From NCBI GenBank assembly GCA_013372975.1, contig JABXIS010000021.1, positions 33,232 through 97,231 on the forward strand: a DNA stretch of 64,000 nt, given 5' to 3'. Shown one piece after another: positions 43,742 to 53,246 of this stretch. Position 1 is the first letter of the stretch. Each line of letters starts with the position of its first letter. The notes beneath the pieces are model-generated. The model searched no databases, had not been told where the DNA came from, and saw nothing but the letters and a program-made list of their open reading frames with translations. Source of the stretch: Alphaproteobacteria bacterium (GTDB lineage: Bacteria; Pseudomonadota; Alphaproteobacteria; Sphingomonadales; Kordiimonadaceae). A program made the translations under genes and the position numbers.

Positions 43742-44353
43742 ATGGATGTGCTTGGGCCACTTTTCCTTGCTTTTTTGGCTTATATCATTGGTACGGCAAG
43801 CCCCGGCCCTGCAACTCTCACCATCATGATGACAGCAGCCGGGAAGGGCCGTGCAGCAGCCCTCAGGCTTGCTGTCGGTGTGATATGCGGCTCTATCGTG
43901 TGGGGTGTTGTGGCCACCATCGGGTTGTCGGTTGCGATGTCCGAGATTGCAACGTTCCTGTATGCCCTGAAGTTTGTTGGCGGGGCATACCTATTGTGGC
44001 TGGCCTGGCAATCCATTAGTGCGGCGATGCATGCCGATGCGCCCACAGGCACTGCCGTGCGGGGGAGTTATTTCCTGAAAGGGTTTTTGTTGCACCTGAC
44101 AAATCCAAAGGCTGTATTGGTTTGGGGGTCAATCCTGACAATCGGGATCACACCTCAGTCGCCAACTTGGGTGCCACCTGTGATCCTGCTGGTGTGCAGT
44201 TTTCTGGGTGCCGGTGTGTTTGTCCTTTATGCGGTGTTGTTCTCGACGAAAAAAGCAATGGCGGGATATATCAAAGCCCGCCGCCCCATTCAGGCAGCCT
44301 GTGGCGCACTATTCGGTGCGGCGGGCCTTAAGCTCGTAATGTCCAGAAGCTAG
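43742..44353 (+). CDS. LysE-family amino acid exporter
   Basis: 203 aa with five or six membrane helices. The start (LAFLAYIIGTASPGPATLTIMM) with its conserved SPGP loop, and LAVGVICGSIVWGVVATIGL, are LysE/RhtB marks. KGFLLHLTNPKAVLVWGSI is the second conserved segment. Substrates include basic or neutral amino acids. Its place after the aromatic-amino-acid genes suggests, but does not prove, release of excess product. Confidence 0.88.
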   Translation: MDVLGPLFLAFLAYIIGTASPGPATLTIMMTAAGKGRAAALRLAVGVICGSIVWGVVATIGLSVAMSEIATFLYALKFVGGAYLLWLAWQSISAAMHADAPTGTAVRGSYFLKGFLLHLTNPKAVLVWGSILTIGITPQSPTWVPPVILLVCSFLGAGVFVLYAVLFSTKKAMAGYIKARRPIQAACGALFGAAGLKLVMSRS

Positions 44354-44527
44354 GGCTTACCAAACCTATCTCGCTGAAGTCGGCAGACATCAGAAAGAAT
44401 AGCGCACATTACAATTTTCCCGATTGTACAGCTTGCGCAACAAGGGATCCTTCTTTAATGACGTATCGCGTACATTAATTGCTGCCCGTTTTAGGGGCAG
44501 GGATATTGCTGTTTGATTGGGGGATTT

Positions 44528-46711
44528 ATGCCGACGCGAACCGGAACCGATGGAGATGACGAATTCACGGGCACCAGTGAAGACGATACGATTATCGGTG
44601 GTGCCGGTAATGACAGCCTCTACGGCAGGGGAGGGGACGACTCACTTGTTGGCGGCGATGGCAATGATAGGCTCGTTGGGGCTTGGAATAATGACAGCCT
44701 TTTTGGCGGCAACGGGGACGATTATCTGAACGGGCATGATGGGGATGATGTTGTTCATGGCGATGACGGCAACGACACCATTTATGGCGGCGAGAATGAT
44801 GATTTTCTCCAAGGCGGTCAAGGCCATGACTTTCTGGTAGGTTTTTCAGGCGATGATACGATTATTGGCGGGACCGGTAATGACACGATCAGTGGGCGTC
44901 ATGGCAATGACTCTGTAGATGCCGGGTTCGGGAACGATTTGATCTGGCTGCGCGACGGTTTTGATACGGTTAGTGTAGGACTTGGGGATGATACCTTAAC
45001 CGTTCAGCTTGGCTGGGATGACGACATCATTACCGACTTCTCATTTCGTGATGATGTCCTGGATTTTTCGATCCACGACATCAAACTGAAAGACCTCACG
45101 ATCATCCAATCCGGCAATGACACCATCATCAGTTATGCGGGTAACAGCCTTATTTTGAAAGGTGTAGACGCTGATAAATTGAGCGACTCCAACTTTATCT
45201 TCTCCGGTGGCCCAGGCGACGTCAATGTAACGCATTATGTTACCGGATCCCTGAAAGCAGATAGCATTAAGGGATCTGGTGCAGCAGACACGCTTAGGGG
45301 AGTGGATGGGGATGACACCCTTCTTGGCCAAGGTGGGGACGACTACATCTGGGGAGACGATGGAAACGATATCCTCTTTGGCGGTGATGGCGACGATACG
45401 CTATTGGCAGGATTCACTGAAGGAGATAGCAGTACGCTGAATGGAGGGGACGGAAACGATGATATCGTTGGCACGTACTATGGCGACGATTATATCATAG
45501 CTTCTGCAGGCCATGACACAATCGGGGGCAACGGCGGCAATGATACGCTGGACTTTTCCAATCTTGATGCAGCTGTATTCTGGGATTCTGGAAACGACAC
45601 ATATACGTCCGGCCCATATGTGGTGAATGCAAACGGGTATTTTCAGAGCGTGATCGGCACTGCGTTTAATGACACGCTGCAAGCTTGGCCCTCACGCAGC
45701 TATCATTATTCAGGAGGTTGCGGAGACGACCTGATTATTGGCTATGCTGGGAATGAACGGCTGTCCGGGGACGAGGGGGACGACACTATTTCTGGCGACA
45801 TTGGGGCAGATCGCGTTTTTGGGGGTGCAGGCGATGATTTGCTGGATGGTGGCCATCAAGATGATACCATTCGCGGTGATGAGGGAAGCGATACCCTTCT
45901 GGGCGGGGATGGCGACGACATACTTTGGGCTGGTGACCTCGATGACAGTGCCGATTTCATGGTTGGCGGCAAGGGGGCAGACACCATTGGCGGCGGTGTA
46001 GGTGCTGATGTCCTTGCTGGTGACGAGGGTGAAGATATCCTGTTCGGTGGTGAAGGCGACGACACTTTGGTGGGTGGCGCGTGGGACGACGGGATGGCTG
46101 ACACGACTGAAACATCCGCAAATGAAATCTGGGCCGGCTCGGGGAGCGATTTGGTTTGGGGTGCCAGTGGCGATGATGAGATTGGTGGTGGAGCCGGCAA
46201 TGACGTTGTGAAAGCTGCGGCTGGCAACGACATCGTTTACGCCGGCAGAACCGGCGATGACACGCTTCATGGCAGTGAGGGAAATGATACTGTCTATGGC
46301 GGAAGCGGCGCCGATGTTTTGTTTGGAAATGAAGATGGAGATCTTCTGTTCGGCGGTGCTGACGGTGATTTACTCAATGGCGGCAGCGGAGACGATACTC
46401 TATATGGAGGGGCTGGGGCAGACACTCTGCACGGTGGTGCAGGTAATGACACGTTTCGTGGTGGGGAAGGGGCAGATCTGTTAGCCTTCGGCGAGGCCAG
46501 TGGTGACGATGTCGTCTACGGCTTTAATGCGGCTGACGATTTGCTTGACCTGAGTTTGACCTTGGCGGGTTTTGCATCTCTTGACGATGTTCAGGCAGCA
46601 GCGACTGAAACATCCGAGGGTTTGTTGATCGATCTGGGCGGCGGCAACAGCCTATTGCTTATTGGCACCACGTTGGCGGATTTGACGGCGAACAATCTGA
46701 TTTTCGATTAA
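44528..46711 (+). CDS. Large RTX (hemolysin-type Ca2+-binding) repeat protein
   Basis: About 727 aa, largely GGxGxDxxx-type Ca2+-binding nonapeptides, more than 40 by eye, in two main blocks (about 1-150 and 245-670). One non-repeat insert near 160-235 and the C-terminus repeat the DDVLDFS / DDLLDLS plus Ile/Leu-rich motif, also found at the end of the protein at 14741-15583. No signal peptide, so type I export is expected; no T1SS genes are in the window. No adhesin, lipase or toxin domain was recognised. ATG 44528 with GGGGGAT upstream is used. It is bounded by a strong terminator. Confidence 0.93.
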   Translation: MPTRTGTDGDDEFTGTSEDDTIIGGAGNDSLYGRGGDDSLVGGDGNDRLVGAWNNDSLFGGNGDDYLNGHDGDDVVHGDDGNDTIYGGENDDFLQGGQGHDFLVGFSGDDTIIGGTGNDTISGRHGNDSVDAGFGNDLIWLRDGFDTVSVGLGDDTLTVQLGWDDDIITDFSFRDDVLDFSIHDIKLKDLTIIQSGNDTIISYAGNSLILKGVDADKLSDSNFIFSGGPGDVNVTHYVTGSLKADSIKGSGAADTLRGVDGDDTLLGQGGDDYIWGDDGNDILFGGDGDDTLLAGFTEGDSSTLNGGDGNDDIVGTYYGDDYIIASAGHDTIGGNGGNDTLDFSNLDAAVFWDSGNDTYTSGPYVVNANGYFQSVIGTAFNDTLQAWPSRSYHYSGGCGDDLIIGYAGNERLSGDEGDDTISGDIGADRVFGGAGDDLLDGGHQDDTIRGDEGSDTLLGGDGDDILWAGDLDDSADFMVGGKGADTIGGGVGADVLAGDEGEDILFGGEGDDTLVGGAWDDGMADTTETSANEIWAGSGSDLVWGASGDDEIGGGAGNDVVKAAAGNDIVYAGRTGDDTLHGSEGNDTVYGGSGADVLFGNEDGDLLFGGADGDLLNGGSGDDTLYGGAGADTLHGGAGNDTFRGGEGADLLAFGEASGDDVVYGFNAADDLLDLSLTLAGFASLDDVQAAATETSEGLLIDLGGGNSLLLIGTTLADLTANNLIFD

Positions 46712-46719
46712 ATTGAACG

Positions 46720-46753
46720 GTAAAGGCCGGGTTTCCCCGGCCTTTACTATTTT
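46720..46753. terminator. Bidirectional intrinsic terminator
   Basis: A perfect 12-bp stem (46720-46731 with 46736-46747), 4-base loop, followed by TATTTT on the + side. It ends the RTX gene and, by symmetry, the opposing SDR gene that stops at 46752. Confidence 0.9.
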
Positions 46754-47618
46754 ACCACACCTTCATCACTTCGGTTGGCAAACGTTCAACCACTTCATCT
46801 GGCACAAAGAAATCAGGGACCAGCGGGCCTTTTGCGTGTGGCGCATACTTGGTGAAGTCTGTCACACCTTCTTCGCGCAGGACTTCTTCATCAATGAAGA
46901 AGTTGCCGCTGCATTCCTTGCTGTTGCGGGTCAGGATTGCGTGGGCTGCATCTGCCATGATTTCCACCGTACGACTATTTTTGGCCATTTCGCCATCACC
47001 AATCACATTCCGGATTGCTGCAGTGTCGATGGCAGTGAAAGGCCACAGGCTGTTCACCGCAATTCCAGCGGCTTTATATTCGGCGGCCATGCCCAGGGTA
47101 CACAGGCTCATACCGTATTTGGCAATGGAGTAGGCTACATGGGGCGCGAACCAGCGCGGATTCATATCCAAGGGTGGTGACAGTGTCAGGATATGGGGGT
47201 TTTCAGCTTTTTGCAGATGCGGCACACAATGTTTTGACACCATGAATGTACCACGCGTGTTGATGGTGTTCATGAGGTCATAGCGCTTCATGTCTGTCAT
47301 CTGCGTGTTGGTCAGTGAGATCGCCGAGGCATTGTTCACGCAGATGTCGATACCGCCAAAGGTTTCCACGGTTTTGGCAATTGCGGCCTGCACCTGATCC
47401 TCGAACCGGATATCACATAGAAGTGGTAACGCGTTGCCGCCTGCGGCCTCAATCTCTTCCGCAGCTGTATAGATCGTGCCTTCCAGTTTAGGATGGGGCT
47501 CAGCCGTTTTGGCGCCAATCGCAACATTTGCCCCGTCCTTTGCTGCGCGCAAAGCAATCGCAAGGCCAATACCGCGACTGCCGCCGCTCATGAAAATGGT
47601 TTTTCCCTTAAGGCTCAT
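46752..47618 (-). CDS. SDR-family oxidoreductase (HSDL2-like)
   Basis: 288 aa Rossmann enzyme. SGGSRGIGLAIA binds the cofactor, NNASAI is the structural NNAG-type motif, and YSIAKYGM carries the catalytic Tyr and Lys. The start (KGKTIFMSGGSRGIG) and NSLWPFTAIDTAA resemble HSDL2-type SDRs, linked in other organisms to fatty-acyl metabolism. It is a single gene with about 108 bp before DUF2125. Substrate unknown. Confidence 0.87.
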   Translation of the reverse strand: MSLKGKTIFMSGGSRGIGLAIALRAAKDGANVAIGAKTAEPHPKLEGTIYTAAEEIEAAGGNALPLLCDIRFEDQVQAAIAKTVETFGGIDICVNNASAISLTNTQMTDMKRYDLMNTINTRGTFMVSKHCVPHLQKAENPHILTLSPPLDMNPRWFAPHVAYSIAKYGMSLCTLGMAAEYKAAGIAVNSLWPFTAIDTAAIRNVIGDGEMAKNSRTVEIMADAAHAILTRNSKECSGNFFIDEEVLREEGVTDFTKYAPHAKGPLVPDFFVPDEVVERLPTEVMKVW

Positions 47619-47726
47619 ATGACAATCCTCTTCCCCATGTTTTCGTGGGGCGATCGCCCCTTCCTCATGCTGATAATAGCGCGATTGGGCATAAGGGTAG
47701 GGAATAATCGGGAATTTTATGCTGCC

Positions 47727-48674
47727 CTAATCCTTGATCAGTTGCTTGAGGGCGATCAGGTTGGTGCCGCCTTCGCTGATCGTCCCCATCTGTGCCATCA
47801 GGGAAAGCGTTTTCGGATCATCTCCAATTGCATCTGCAAGGCCATTCAGGCCCACTGCGGCGAGAGTGCTGGCAAGCGCCTTCCCGCCCGCAACCTGAAC
47901 CGTTGCAGTGCCAAGCGGACGATAAACTTCATCCAGCGTCAGGCTGGCGCTACCCTTCATTCGACCACCCGTTGTGCCAAGAGAAAAATCATCGATTTCC
48001 AGTAGCCCACCAGCATCCCTCCAGGCACCTAGTTCCTCGGTCGTCCAATCCTTGACGATTGGCCCCATGATGCCGCCTGTGGTTTCGAATTGTGCTGCGC
48101 CACCATCCAGCATGACTTTGAAATCGAGGAAGCGCTCTTCATAGAGCCCACTTTCGTTTTCTACATGAGTGGGATCAGTTCGAAGGAAAAGCTGCCAGTT
48201 CTTGAGTCTAGTCATTTCATCAATGCCAGGCGCCTTTTCCAGCGCGAAATCTTCTGTGCTGCCGCTATCGATAACAATGATGGCTTTGCCGTCGTCATGG
48301 AGCCTGTAACTGCCGCGCACTGTGCCATCGCGAAGTTCGATTGCCTCGTCCGCCGCTGAAAGGCGAACATTGGTTGCATCAGCCACCCAGTGTCCGGGCG
48401 TCCATAAATGGCTTATGAATGATATGCTTTCAGCACCCAAATCAAGCCCTGGCCCTCGTGTCCTGACGCGTAGGCCGTCAACTGTGATGATCATCCTGTA
48501 GGGGAAGCCGGACAATTTGATTTTGCCGTGGTCAACCCGAAGTCCTTTGTCTCGCCATGAAGCAAACAAGGCTGCCGCGTCCTTTTCGGCCTGGAAACCG
48601 GAAGTGTGCCAAAGGCCGGAGTAGACAAGGACTGCAATGAAGAGAAGCCCTACAAGGGCACGAAGCTTAGTCAT
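47727..48674 (-). CDS. DUF2125 family protein
   Basis: About 315 aa. One N-terminal membrane anchor (LRALVGLLFIAVLVYSGLWH) and a long beta-rich periplasmic region (LSGFPYRMIITVDGLRVRT, LDLGAESISF) match DUF2125, an alphaproteobacterial family. Its strand-rich layout resembles lipid-transport tube proteins, but function is unknown. The start at 48674 overlaps the YdcF stop by 8 nt and has CGGAG upstream. It is the last gene of ftsE-ftsX-ydcF-DUF2125. Confidence 0.85.
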   Translation of the reverse strand: MTKLRALVGLLFIAVLVYSGLWHTSGFQAEKDAAALFASWRDKGLRVDHGKIKLSGFPYRMIITVDGLRVRTRGPGLDLGAESISFISHLWTPGHWVADATNVRLSAADEAIELRDGTVRGSYRLHDDGKAIIVIDSGSTEDFALEKAPGIDEMTRLKNWQLFLRTDPTHVENESGLYEERFLDFKVMLDGGAAQFETTGGIMGPIVKDWTTEELGAWRDAGGLLEIDDFSLGTTGGRMKGSASLTLDEVYRPLGTATVQVAGGKALASTLAAVGLNGLADAIGDDPKTLSLMAQMGTISEGGTNLIALKQLIKD

Positions 48675-49281
48675 GGTCAACTCCGGAAGGTGATGGTGAG
48701 GCGGCAGCTTCAGGCGCACGTTTGAAGGCTTCACCCAGCAGCGTCACCATATATTTGTTATATTCGTTCGCAATATACAGGATTGGCCATTCGCCTTTCA
48801 CTGGGTGGGCCAAAATCCGAGCTTCGGGCATGGCGCGACGGAACAAGATAAGGCTGCGCGGGATATGATAGTCGGCAGTCACCAGCACCAGCGAATGGAA
48901 ACCGTGTTTTTTCGCCCACGCTGCCGATTCCGTTGCATTTCCCGCCGTGTTGGGTGCTGCCCGGTCCAGATCGATGCAGCAAGTGAACAAGGCTTCTTCG
49001 GCACCGGTAAGTGCGCTGAGCTCGTGGGGCTCAACGACCGGATTTACGCCAGAGATCAACATGCGGGCCGCAACTTCTTTCTCAAGCAGGTCCAGGCCAG
49101 CTTCAAGGCGCCCTGCACCGCCTGTCAGCACGATGATCCCGTCACTGTTATCGGGATATGGTAGTGTTTTCGCCTGCGGCAGGTTCACAACAAAAAAGCC
49201 GAAACCCAACAACCATGCCACGGCCACATATAGCGGCAGTTTGATCATGAACGACAGCGATTTAAAGGATGAACGGGCCAT
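48667..49281 (-). CDS. YdcF-family (DUF218) membrane protein
   Basis: About 204 aa. One N-terminal membrane helix (LPLYVAVAWLLGFGFFVVNL), then a DUF218 domain: GIIVLTGGAGRLEAGLDLL and LVLVTADYHIPRSLILFRR. Members include ElyC/SanA, linked to peptidoglycan carrier-lipid and envelope homeostasis. Starts 2 nt after ftsX and is coupled to DUF2125. Context with ftsEX supports an envelope role; the precise function is not known. Confidence 0.85.
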   Translation of the reverse strand: MARSSFKSLSFMIKLPLYVAVAWLLGFGFFVVNLPQAKTLPYPDNSDGIIVLTGGAGRLEAGLDLLEKEVAARMLISGVNPVVEPHELSALTGAEEALFTCCIDLDRAAPNTAGNATESAAWAKKHGFHSLVLVTADYHIPRSLILFRRAMPEARILAHPVKGEWPILYIANEYNKYMVTLLGEAFKRAPEAAASPSPSGVDHD

Positions 49282-49283
49282 TT

Positions 49284-50168
49284 TTACATCAATTGCGATA
49301 GCGCTCGCCTTACGGTAATGCGAGCTGTCACCATGGTAATGATGGCGGAGAAAAGGGGCAAAAGTGAGAGCCAAAGAAGGCTGTTTGCTTCAGGTAGTGT
49401 TGCCGTGATCAGGCCTTGCCCCATTTCTTCAGCTAAATGCCCTATCAGATACAATGTGCCAGCCGCGAGCATGACACCAACAATCCCGCCCTTCAGCCCG
49501 TGTGCCAGATACCGTTCGTCGAATGCACGGGAGATCATGGAATCCTCAGCACCCATCAAATGCATGATCTCAATGCTTTCCCTATGGGTGGCAAGGCCTG
49601 CCCTACAGCCAAAAATCACAATTGCTACAGTGGATAAAACCACCATCAGGACAATCCCTATCAGGATTAACTGAACTGTGGCGGCAAGGTTGAGGACTTG
49701 TGTCATCCATGCCTGATGGTCATCCAGTTGTGCGGCCGGTGCTGCTGCGACAAGGCGCGTCTTGAGGCCTTCGATATGGACTGCTTCGGGGCCAGAGATG
49801 GTTACATCAATCAGCGTCGGCAGCGGCAGCCCTGCATCAAAAGGTACATCGCCAAGCCAGGGAGATAAAAGGTCAAGTACATCTGCTTCTGCAAGGACAT
49901 AGGCCGAAGTTACCCCAGGTGTTGCCCTCAATAGAGTGAGGGCTTTTTCCGTCTGGGTTTGACGCTCGACTTCGTCTTCCGCAACGATCTGGACGGTCAG
50001 GTTTGAACTCAGTCCTTCACTCCAGCGGTCGATGCCACGCCCCAGCGCAAGTCCACTTGCAAGTGCAAGCGTGCACAGAAACAACATCACACCAATAACC
50101 CATGGCAACAGGCCTTCGCGCTGATGTTGTTTTGGCAGAAACTGTAATGTACGCCCCCACATGGTCAT
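49284..50168 (-). CDS. ftsX: Cell division protein FtsX
   Basis: 294 aa with four membrane helices: one near the N-terminus (GVMLFLCTLALASGLALG) and three at the end, around a periplasmic loop of about 120 residues (LTVQIVAEDEVERQTQTE). FtsEX links the divisome to peptidoglycan hydrolases through the loop. It overlaps ftsE as ATGA (4 nt), the classic ftsE-ftsX coupling. Confidence 0.94.
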   Translation of the reverse strand: MTMWGRTLQFLPKQHQREGLLPWVIGVMLFLCTLALASGLALGRGIDRWSEGLSSNLTVQIVAEDEVERQTQTEKALTLLRATPGVTSAYVLAEADVLDLLSPWLGDVPFDAGLPLPTLIDVTISGPEAVHIEGLKTRLVAAAPAAQLDDHQAWMTQVLNLAATVQLILIGIVLMVVLSTVAIVIFGCRAGLATHRESIEIMHLMGAEDSMISRAFDERYLAHGLKGGIVGVMLAAGTLYLIGHLAEEMGQGLITATLPEANSLLWLSLLPLFSAIITMVTARITVRRALSQLM

Positions 50169-50851
50169 GGCCCCGGATCGACAGGCTGGCCGCCAGCGAT
50201 ATGATTAAGTTCGCCTTTATTCAATTTTAGAACAGGCGCGCCAATGGACTTGACCAATCCGTCGTCATGTGTGGCGACAACAGTGGTCGTGCCTTCCTTG
50301 TTGAGGGCTACAAAAAGATGCATCAGTCGACGGGACATTTCAGGGTCCACGTTGCCTGTGGGTTCGTCAGCGACCAAAAGGTCAGGTTTGTTGATAATGG
50401 CACGTGCGATGGCAACCCGTTGCTTCTCGCCGCCGGAAAGGGTGGCGGGACGTGCATGCATGCGGTCTTCAAGCCCAACCCAAGACAGTAGTTCCTCTAC
50501 ATGATCAGCCACCTGGGCTTTCTTTGCCCCCTGAATGCGCAGCGGCAGCGCCACATTTTCAAAGGCGCTCATGTGTTCAAAAAGGCGAAAATCCTGGAAC
50601 ACGACACCGATGCGCCGGCGAAGGCGAGGCAGGGCTTCGCGCTCCATCGCCATCAGATCACGGCCAAAGAAATTAATCAGCCCACGAGACGGACGATGTG
50701 CGAGATAAAGCAGTTTCAGAAGCGTGGTTTTGCCTGCACCTGAAGGCCCCACAAGAAAATGGAATGAACCGCGATCGAGCGAAAAGCTGACATCCTTCAG
50801 GACCTCCGCGCCCATGCCATATCGCATGCCGACATTCTCGAAACTAATCAT
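50165..50851 (-). CDS. ftsE: Cell division ATP-binding protein FtsE
   Basis: About 228 aa ABC ATPase. Walker [13 protein letters not shown], signature [14 protein letters not shown], Walker [14 protein letters not shown] and VATHDD are complete. It energises FtsX at the septum. ATG 50851 follows GGGAG; the frame extends to 50863 only. It heads the ftsE-ftsX-ydcF-DUF2125 operon and diverges from the zinc-ribbon gene across a 216-bp gap that holds no other gene. Confidence 0.95.
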   Translation of the reverse strand: MISFENVGMRYGMGAEVLKDVSFSLDRGSFHFLVGPSGAGKTTLLKLLYLAHRPSRGLINFFGRDLMAMEREALPRLRRRIGVVFQDFRLFEHMSAFENVALPLRIQGAKKAQVADHVEELLSWVGLEDRMHARPATLSGGEKQRVAIARAIINKPDLLVADEPTGNVDPEMSRRLMHLFVALNKEGTTTVVATHDDGLVKSIGAPVLKLNKGELNHIAGGQPVDPGP

Positions 50852-51067
50852 AACTGCTCCCACCGTGGAGGCCGCAGAATTGCATATCGCTCAGATGGCG
50901 TCCAGTATGATCATGATATAGTGGCGGCGCTGCGAGGGGAATTTGTTACAGGATATATGACTGTTCCAAGAGCTTGTGTTCATGCTGGTTTCTCTTATAG
51001 TGTTAACCAAATTTTTTGTGTTGCTGCCTTACCTTAAGGCGAAACCATTGGAAAGTTCAGGCATCAT

Positions 51068-52144
51068 ATGATCCTTGTTTGTCCTGCGTGCGAAGCAAAG
51101 TTCAAAATTCCGGATGGCGCGATTCCACCCGAAGGCCGGAAAGTACGTTGCGCCAGCTGCAAACACAGTTGGCATGCTGTGCCGGAGCAGATTCTCACGA
51201 AACCTGTCGCGCAGCAGCCTGCGCCGCGACCGGCGCCTCCAGTTGCGCCTAGTGTGCCTGTAGAAGAGATGGATGCGGGTGCCGCAGCCCGGGCGGCTGC
51301 AGTCAGGCGGTCCGTGTTTGATGAGCCAGCGCCGGAGCCGAGCCACGACGAACATGATGACGCAGACATGTTCGATGAAGATGGAGCGCCGGCAACCAGG
51401 CCAGCCGATGATGGCTTTGATTCCGAGACTGACGACGCAAGCGATGATTTTGGCATTGGGGCGGCCGTCAGAGAGCAATTCGGCGATGAATTTGCAGATC
51501 TGGACAGTGAAGATAGCCCCGATGGTGAGTATGATGATGGTGATTTTGTTGCGCGCCGCAGAGCAGAACAGCGCCGTCAGGCCGAGCGGGACCATGTTGC
51601 GCGCAAGCGCAAGCTGATCCTTTTCGGCTGGATCGCACTGATCGCATTGTGGCTTTTCGTTTTGTTTGCTGCCGTGTTCATGAAGGAAACTGTCGTGAAG
51701 GCAGTGCCGGGTATGACAGACTTCTACGAAATGTTTGAAGGGGTGCGCGATGTTGATCGGTTTCGGCCAGAAGACGGAGAGCCGCTGAGTGTGCCCATCA
51801 CCGAACGCGAGGTTTATGTAACGGCGAAGCTCTACACTGACAAAACGCGTATTGAAACGGTGGAAGGCCGTCAGATGTTGATGGTGCGCGGGTTTGTTGA
51901 GAACACAGGCACTGCGGCGGGGGCAATGACGGCGGCAGTGCCGCAAGTTCAGGTCGATATACTGGATAACCGGGGACGCGTGCTTGAAACGGTGATCACA
52001 GATCCAAAAGGATTTGCAATTCGCCGAGGTAGCAAACTGGATTTTGAGACCAGTATCTTCCCCATTCCGGCAGGGGTGGCGAATGTATCTGTGAAGGTGC
52101 TTGAAGGAACGCGATCCCGTGTGATTTCGAACGCTGGCGGCTGA
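51068..52144 (+). CDS. Zn-ribbon MJ0042/DUF3426 membrane protein
   Basis: 358 aa. An N-terminal zinc ribbon (MILVCPACEAKFKIPDGAIP, VRCASCKHSWHA; Cys 5, 8, 29 and 32), an acidic, disordered middle (about 80-160), one membrane helix (ILFGWIALIALWLFVLFAAV, near 190) and a DUF3426 C-terminal domain (MVRGFVENTGTAAG, VQVDILDNRGRVLETV). This layout, divergent from ftsEX and before hpt, recurs in alphaproteobacteria, but no defined function is known. Confidence 0.85.
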   Translation: MILVCPACEAKFKIPDGAIPPEGRKVRCASCKHSWHAVPEQILTKPVAQQPAPRPAPPVAPSVPVEEMDAGAAARAAAVRRSVFDEPAPEPSHDEHDDADMFDEDGAPATRPADDGFDSETDDASDDFGIGAAVREQFGDEFADLDSEDSPDGEYDDGDFVARRRAEQRRQAERDHVARKRKLILFGWIALIALWLFVLFAAVFMKETVVKAVPGMTDFYEMFEGVRDVDRFRPEDGEPLSVPITEREVYVTAKLYTDKTRIETVEGRQMLMVRGFVENTGTAAGAMTAAVPQVQVDILDNRGRVLETVITDPKGFAIRRGSKLDFETSIFPIPAGVANVSVKVLEGTRSRVISNAGG

Positions 52145-52170
52145 TACGCTCAGTGCATTGAGGGGGGCTT

Positions 52171-52725
52171 ATGGATTTCTTCTTTGATTGGGACAAGGCG
52201 GGCGATGCCCATGTGGGTATCGAGCCGGTTTTCACTGCAGATGAGATTGTCAACAAGGTAGACGAGCTAGCCGGTCGTCTTGCCCGGTGGTTTGACACGG
52301 AGCCTGTCGCGCAGGTGGTCATGAATGGCGCGATGATGTTTGCCGCTGATCTGTCGCGCGCCATGTCGATGCGTGGATGTGTGATGGAAATGGACTTCAT
52401 TCACATCAAGAAAAATAGGCAAAAATCGACCGTTGATTTGGTTGCTGCATCAGATTTGCCGGTGAAAGGGCGCGATGTATTGGTGATTGATGACATATTT
52501 GAACATGGTCGCACTATTAAATTTACGCGCGAATACTTTCTATCACAAGGCGCAGAATCAGTAACCAGCGTTGTACTTCTTGACAAAAGTCGCAATAATA
52601 CAACTAATATTAGACCTGATTTCGTTGGTTTTGAGTGCCCCGATGTATTTGTCATCGGATATGGAATGGACATTGCATACCGGTATAGAGAATTGCCCTT
52701 CATCGGAAAGATGGGCCGGGCATAA
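52171..52725 (+). CDS. hpt: Hypoxanthine phosphoribosyltransferase-like
   Basis: 184 aa type I phosphoribosyltransferase. The PRPP loop VLVIDDIFEHGRTI has the DD pair, and the N-terminal AQVVMNGAMMFAADLSRAM has the oxyanion region. Purine salvage to IMP or GMP is the family's reaction. The loop's H-G-R-T differs slightly from the usual DTGRT. GGGGGG precedes the ATG. It is followed 53 nt on by cpdR. Confidence 0.85.
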   Translation: MDFFFDWDKAGDAHVGIEPVFTADEIVNKVDELAGRLARWFDTEPVAQVVMNGAMMFAADLSRAMSMRGCVMEMDFIHIKKNRQKSTVDLVAASDLPVKGRDVLVIDDIFEHGRTIKFTREYFLSQGAESVTSVVLLDKSRNNTTNIRPDFVGFECPDVFVIGYGMDIAYRYRELPFIGKMGRA

Positions 52726-52778
52726 CCCGGGTAAGATGCATTTTTTAGTGTCTTCCGTTTTTAAGGAAGGATGTCCCC

Positions 52779-53246
52779 GTGGCACGGGTACTTGTTGTAG
52801 AAGATGATGAAGCGGTACGTGATTATGTTAGTCGCGTCCTGACCATGCATGGCCATAGCATTTTATTGGCCCATGATGGCGCAGAGGCCGTCGAGCAAAT
52901 GAATGCCCATCATTTTGATCTGTTGATTTCAGACATTGCGATGCCGGTGATGGACGGTATTTCGCTGGCGCTCAAGGTTAGGGCATCGCGCCCTCATGTC
53001 CCGATCATTTTGATGACAGGATACGCTAATGAACGCCAGCGCGCACACAATCTCTCCCTGCTGATTGAGGGCTTGATCACCAAGCCATTTACGATGGAGC
53101 AGCTATTGTCTGAGGTTGGGAACGCCCTTAAGGCCAGCCGCGAGCGGCAGGCCAAGAAGGGGGATGATGATGGCGATTTGATGCCTCAGTCATCGGAGAG
53201 CCAAGACGGGATGGTGTCCAGCGCCAGCAATTCCTCAAGCGATTGA
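52779..53246 (+). CDS. cpdR: CpdR response regulator
   Basis: 155 aa single-domain receiver: acidic pair E8-D9-D10, phospho-acceptor D52 in ISDIAMPVMDG, Thr in ILMTGYA, Lys in ITKPF. These and the NLSLLIEGLITKPF segment match CpdR, which when unphosphorylated brings substrates to ClpXP in Caulobacter and relatives. The Ser/Asp-rich tail is longer than Caulobacter CpdR (118 aa). GTG 52779 follows AAGGAAGG. Its end overlaps lysA's end by 61 bp. Confidence 0.88.
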   Translation: MARVLVVEDDEAVRDYVSRVLTMHGHSILLAHDGAEAVEQMNAHHFDLLISDIAMPVMDGISLALKVRASRPHVPIILMTGYANERQRAHNLSLLIEGLITKPFTMEQLLSEVGNALKASRERQAKKGDDDGDLMPQSSESQDGMVSSASNSSSD

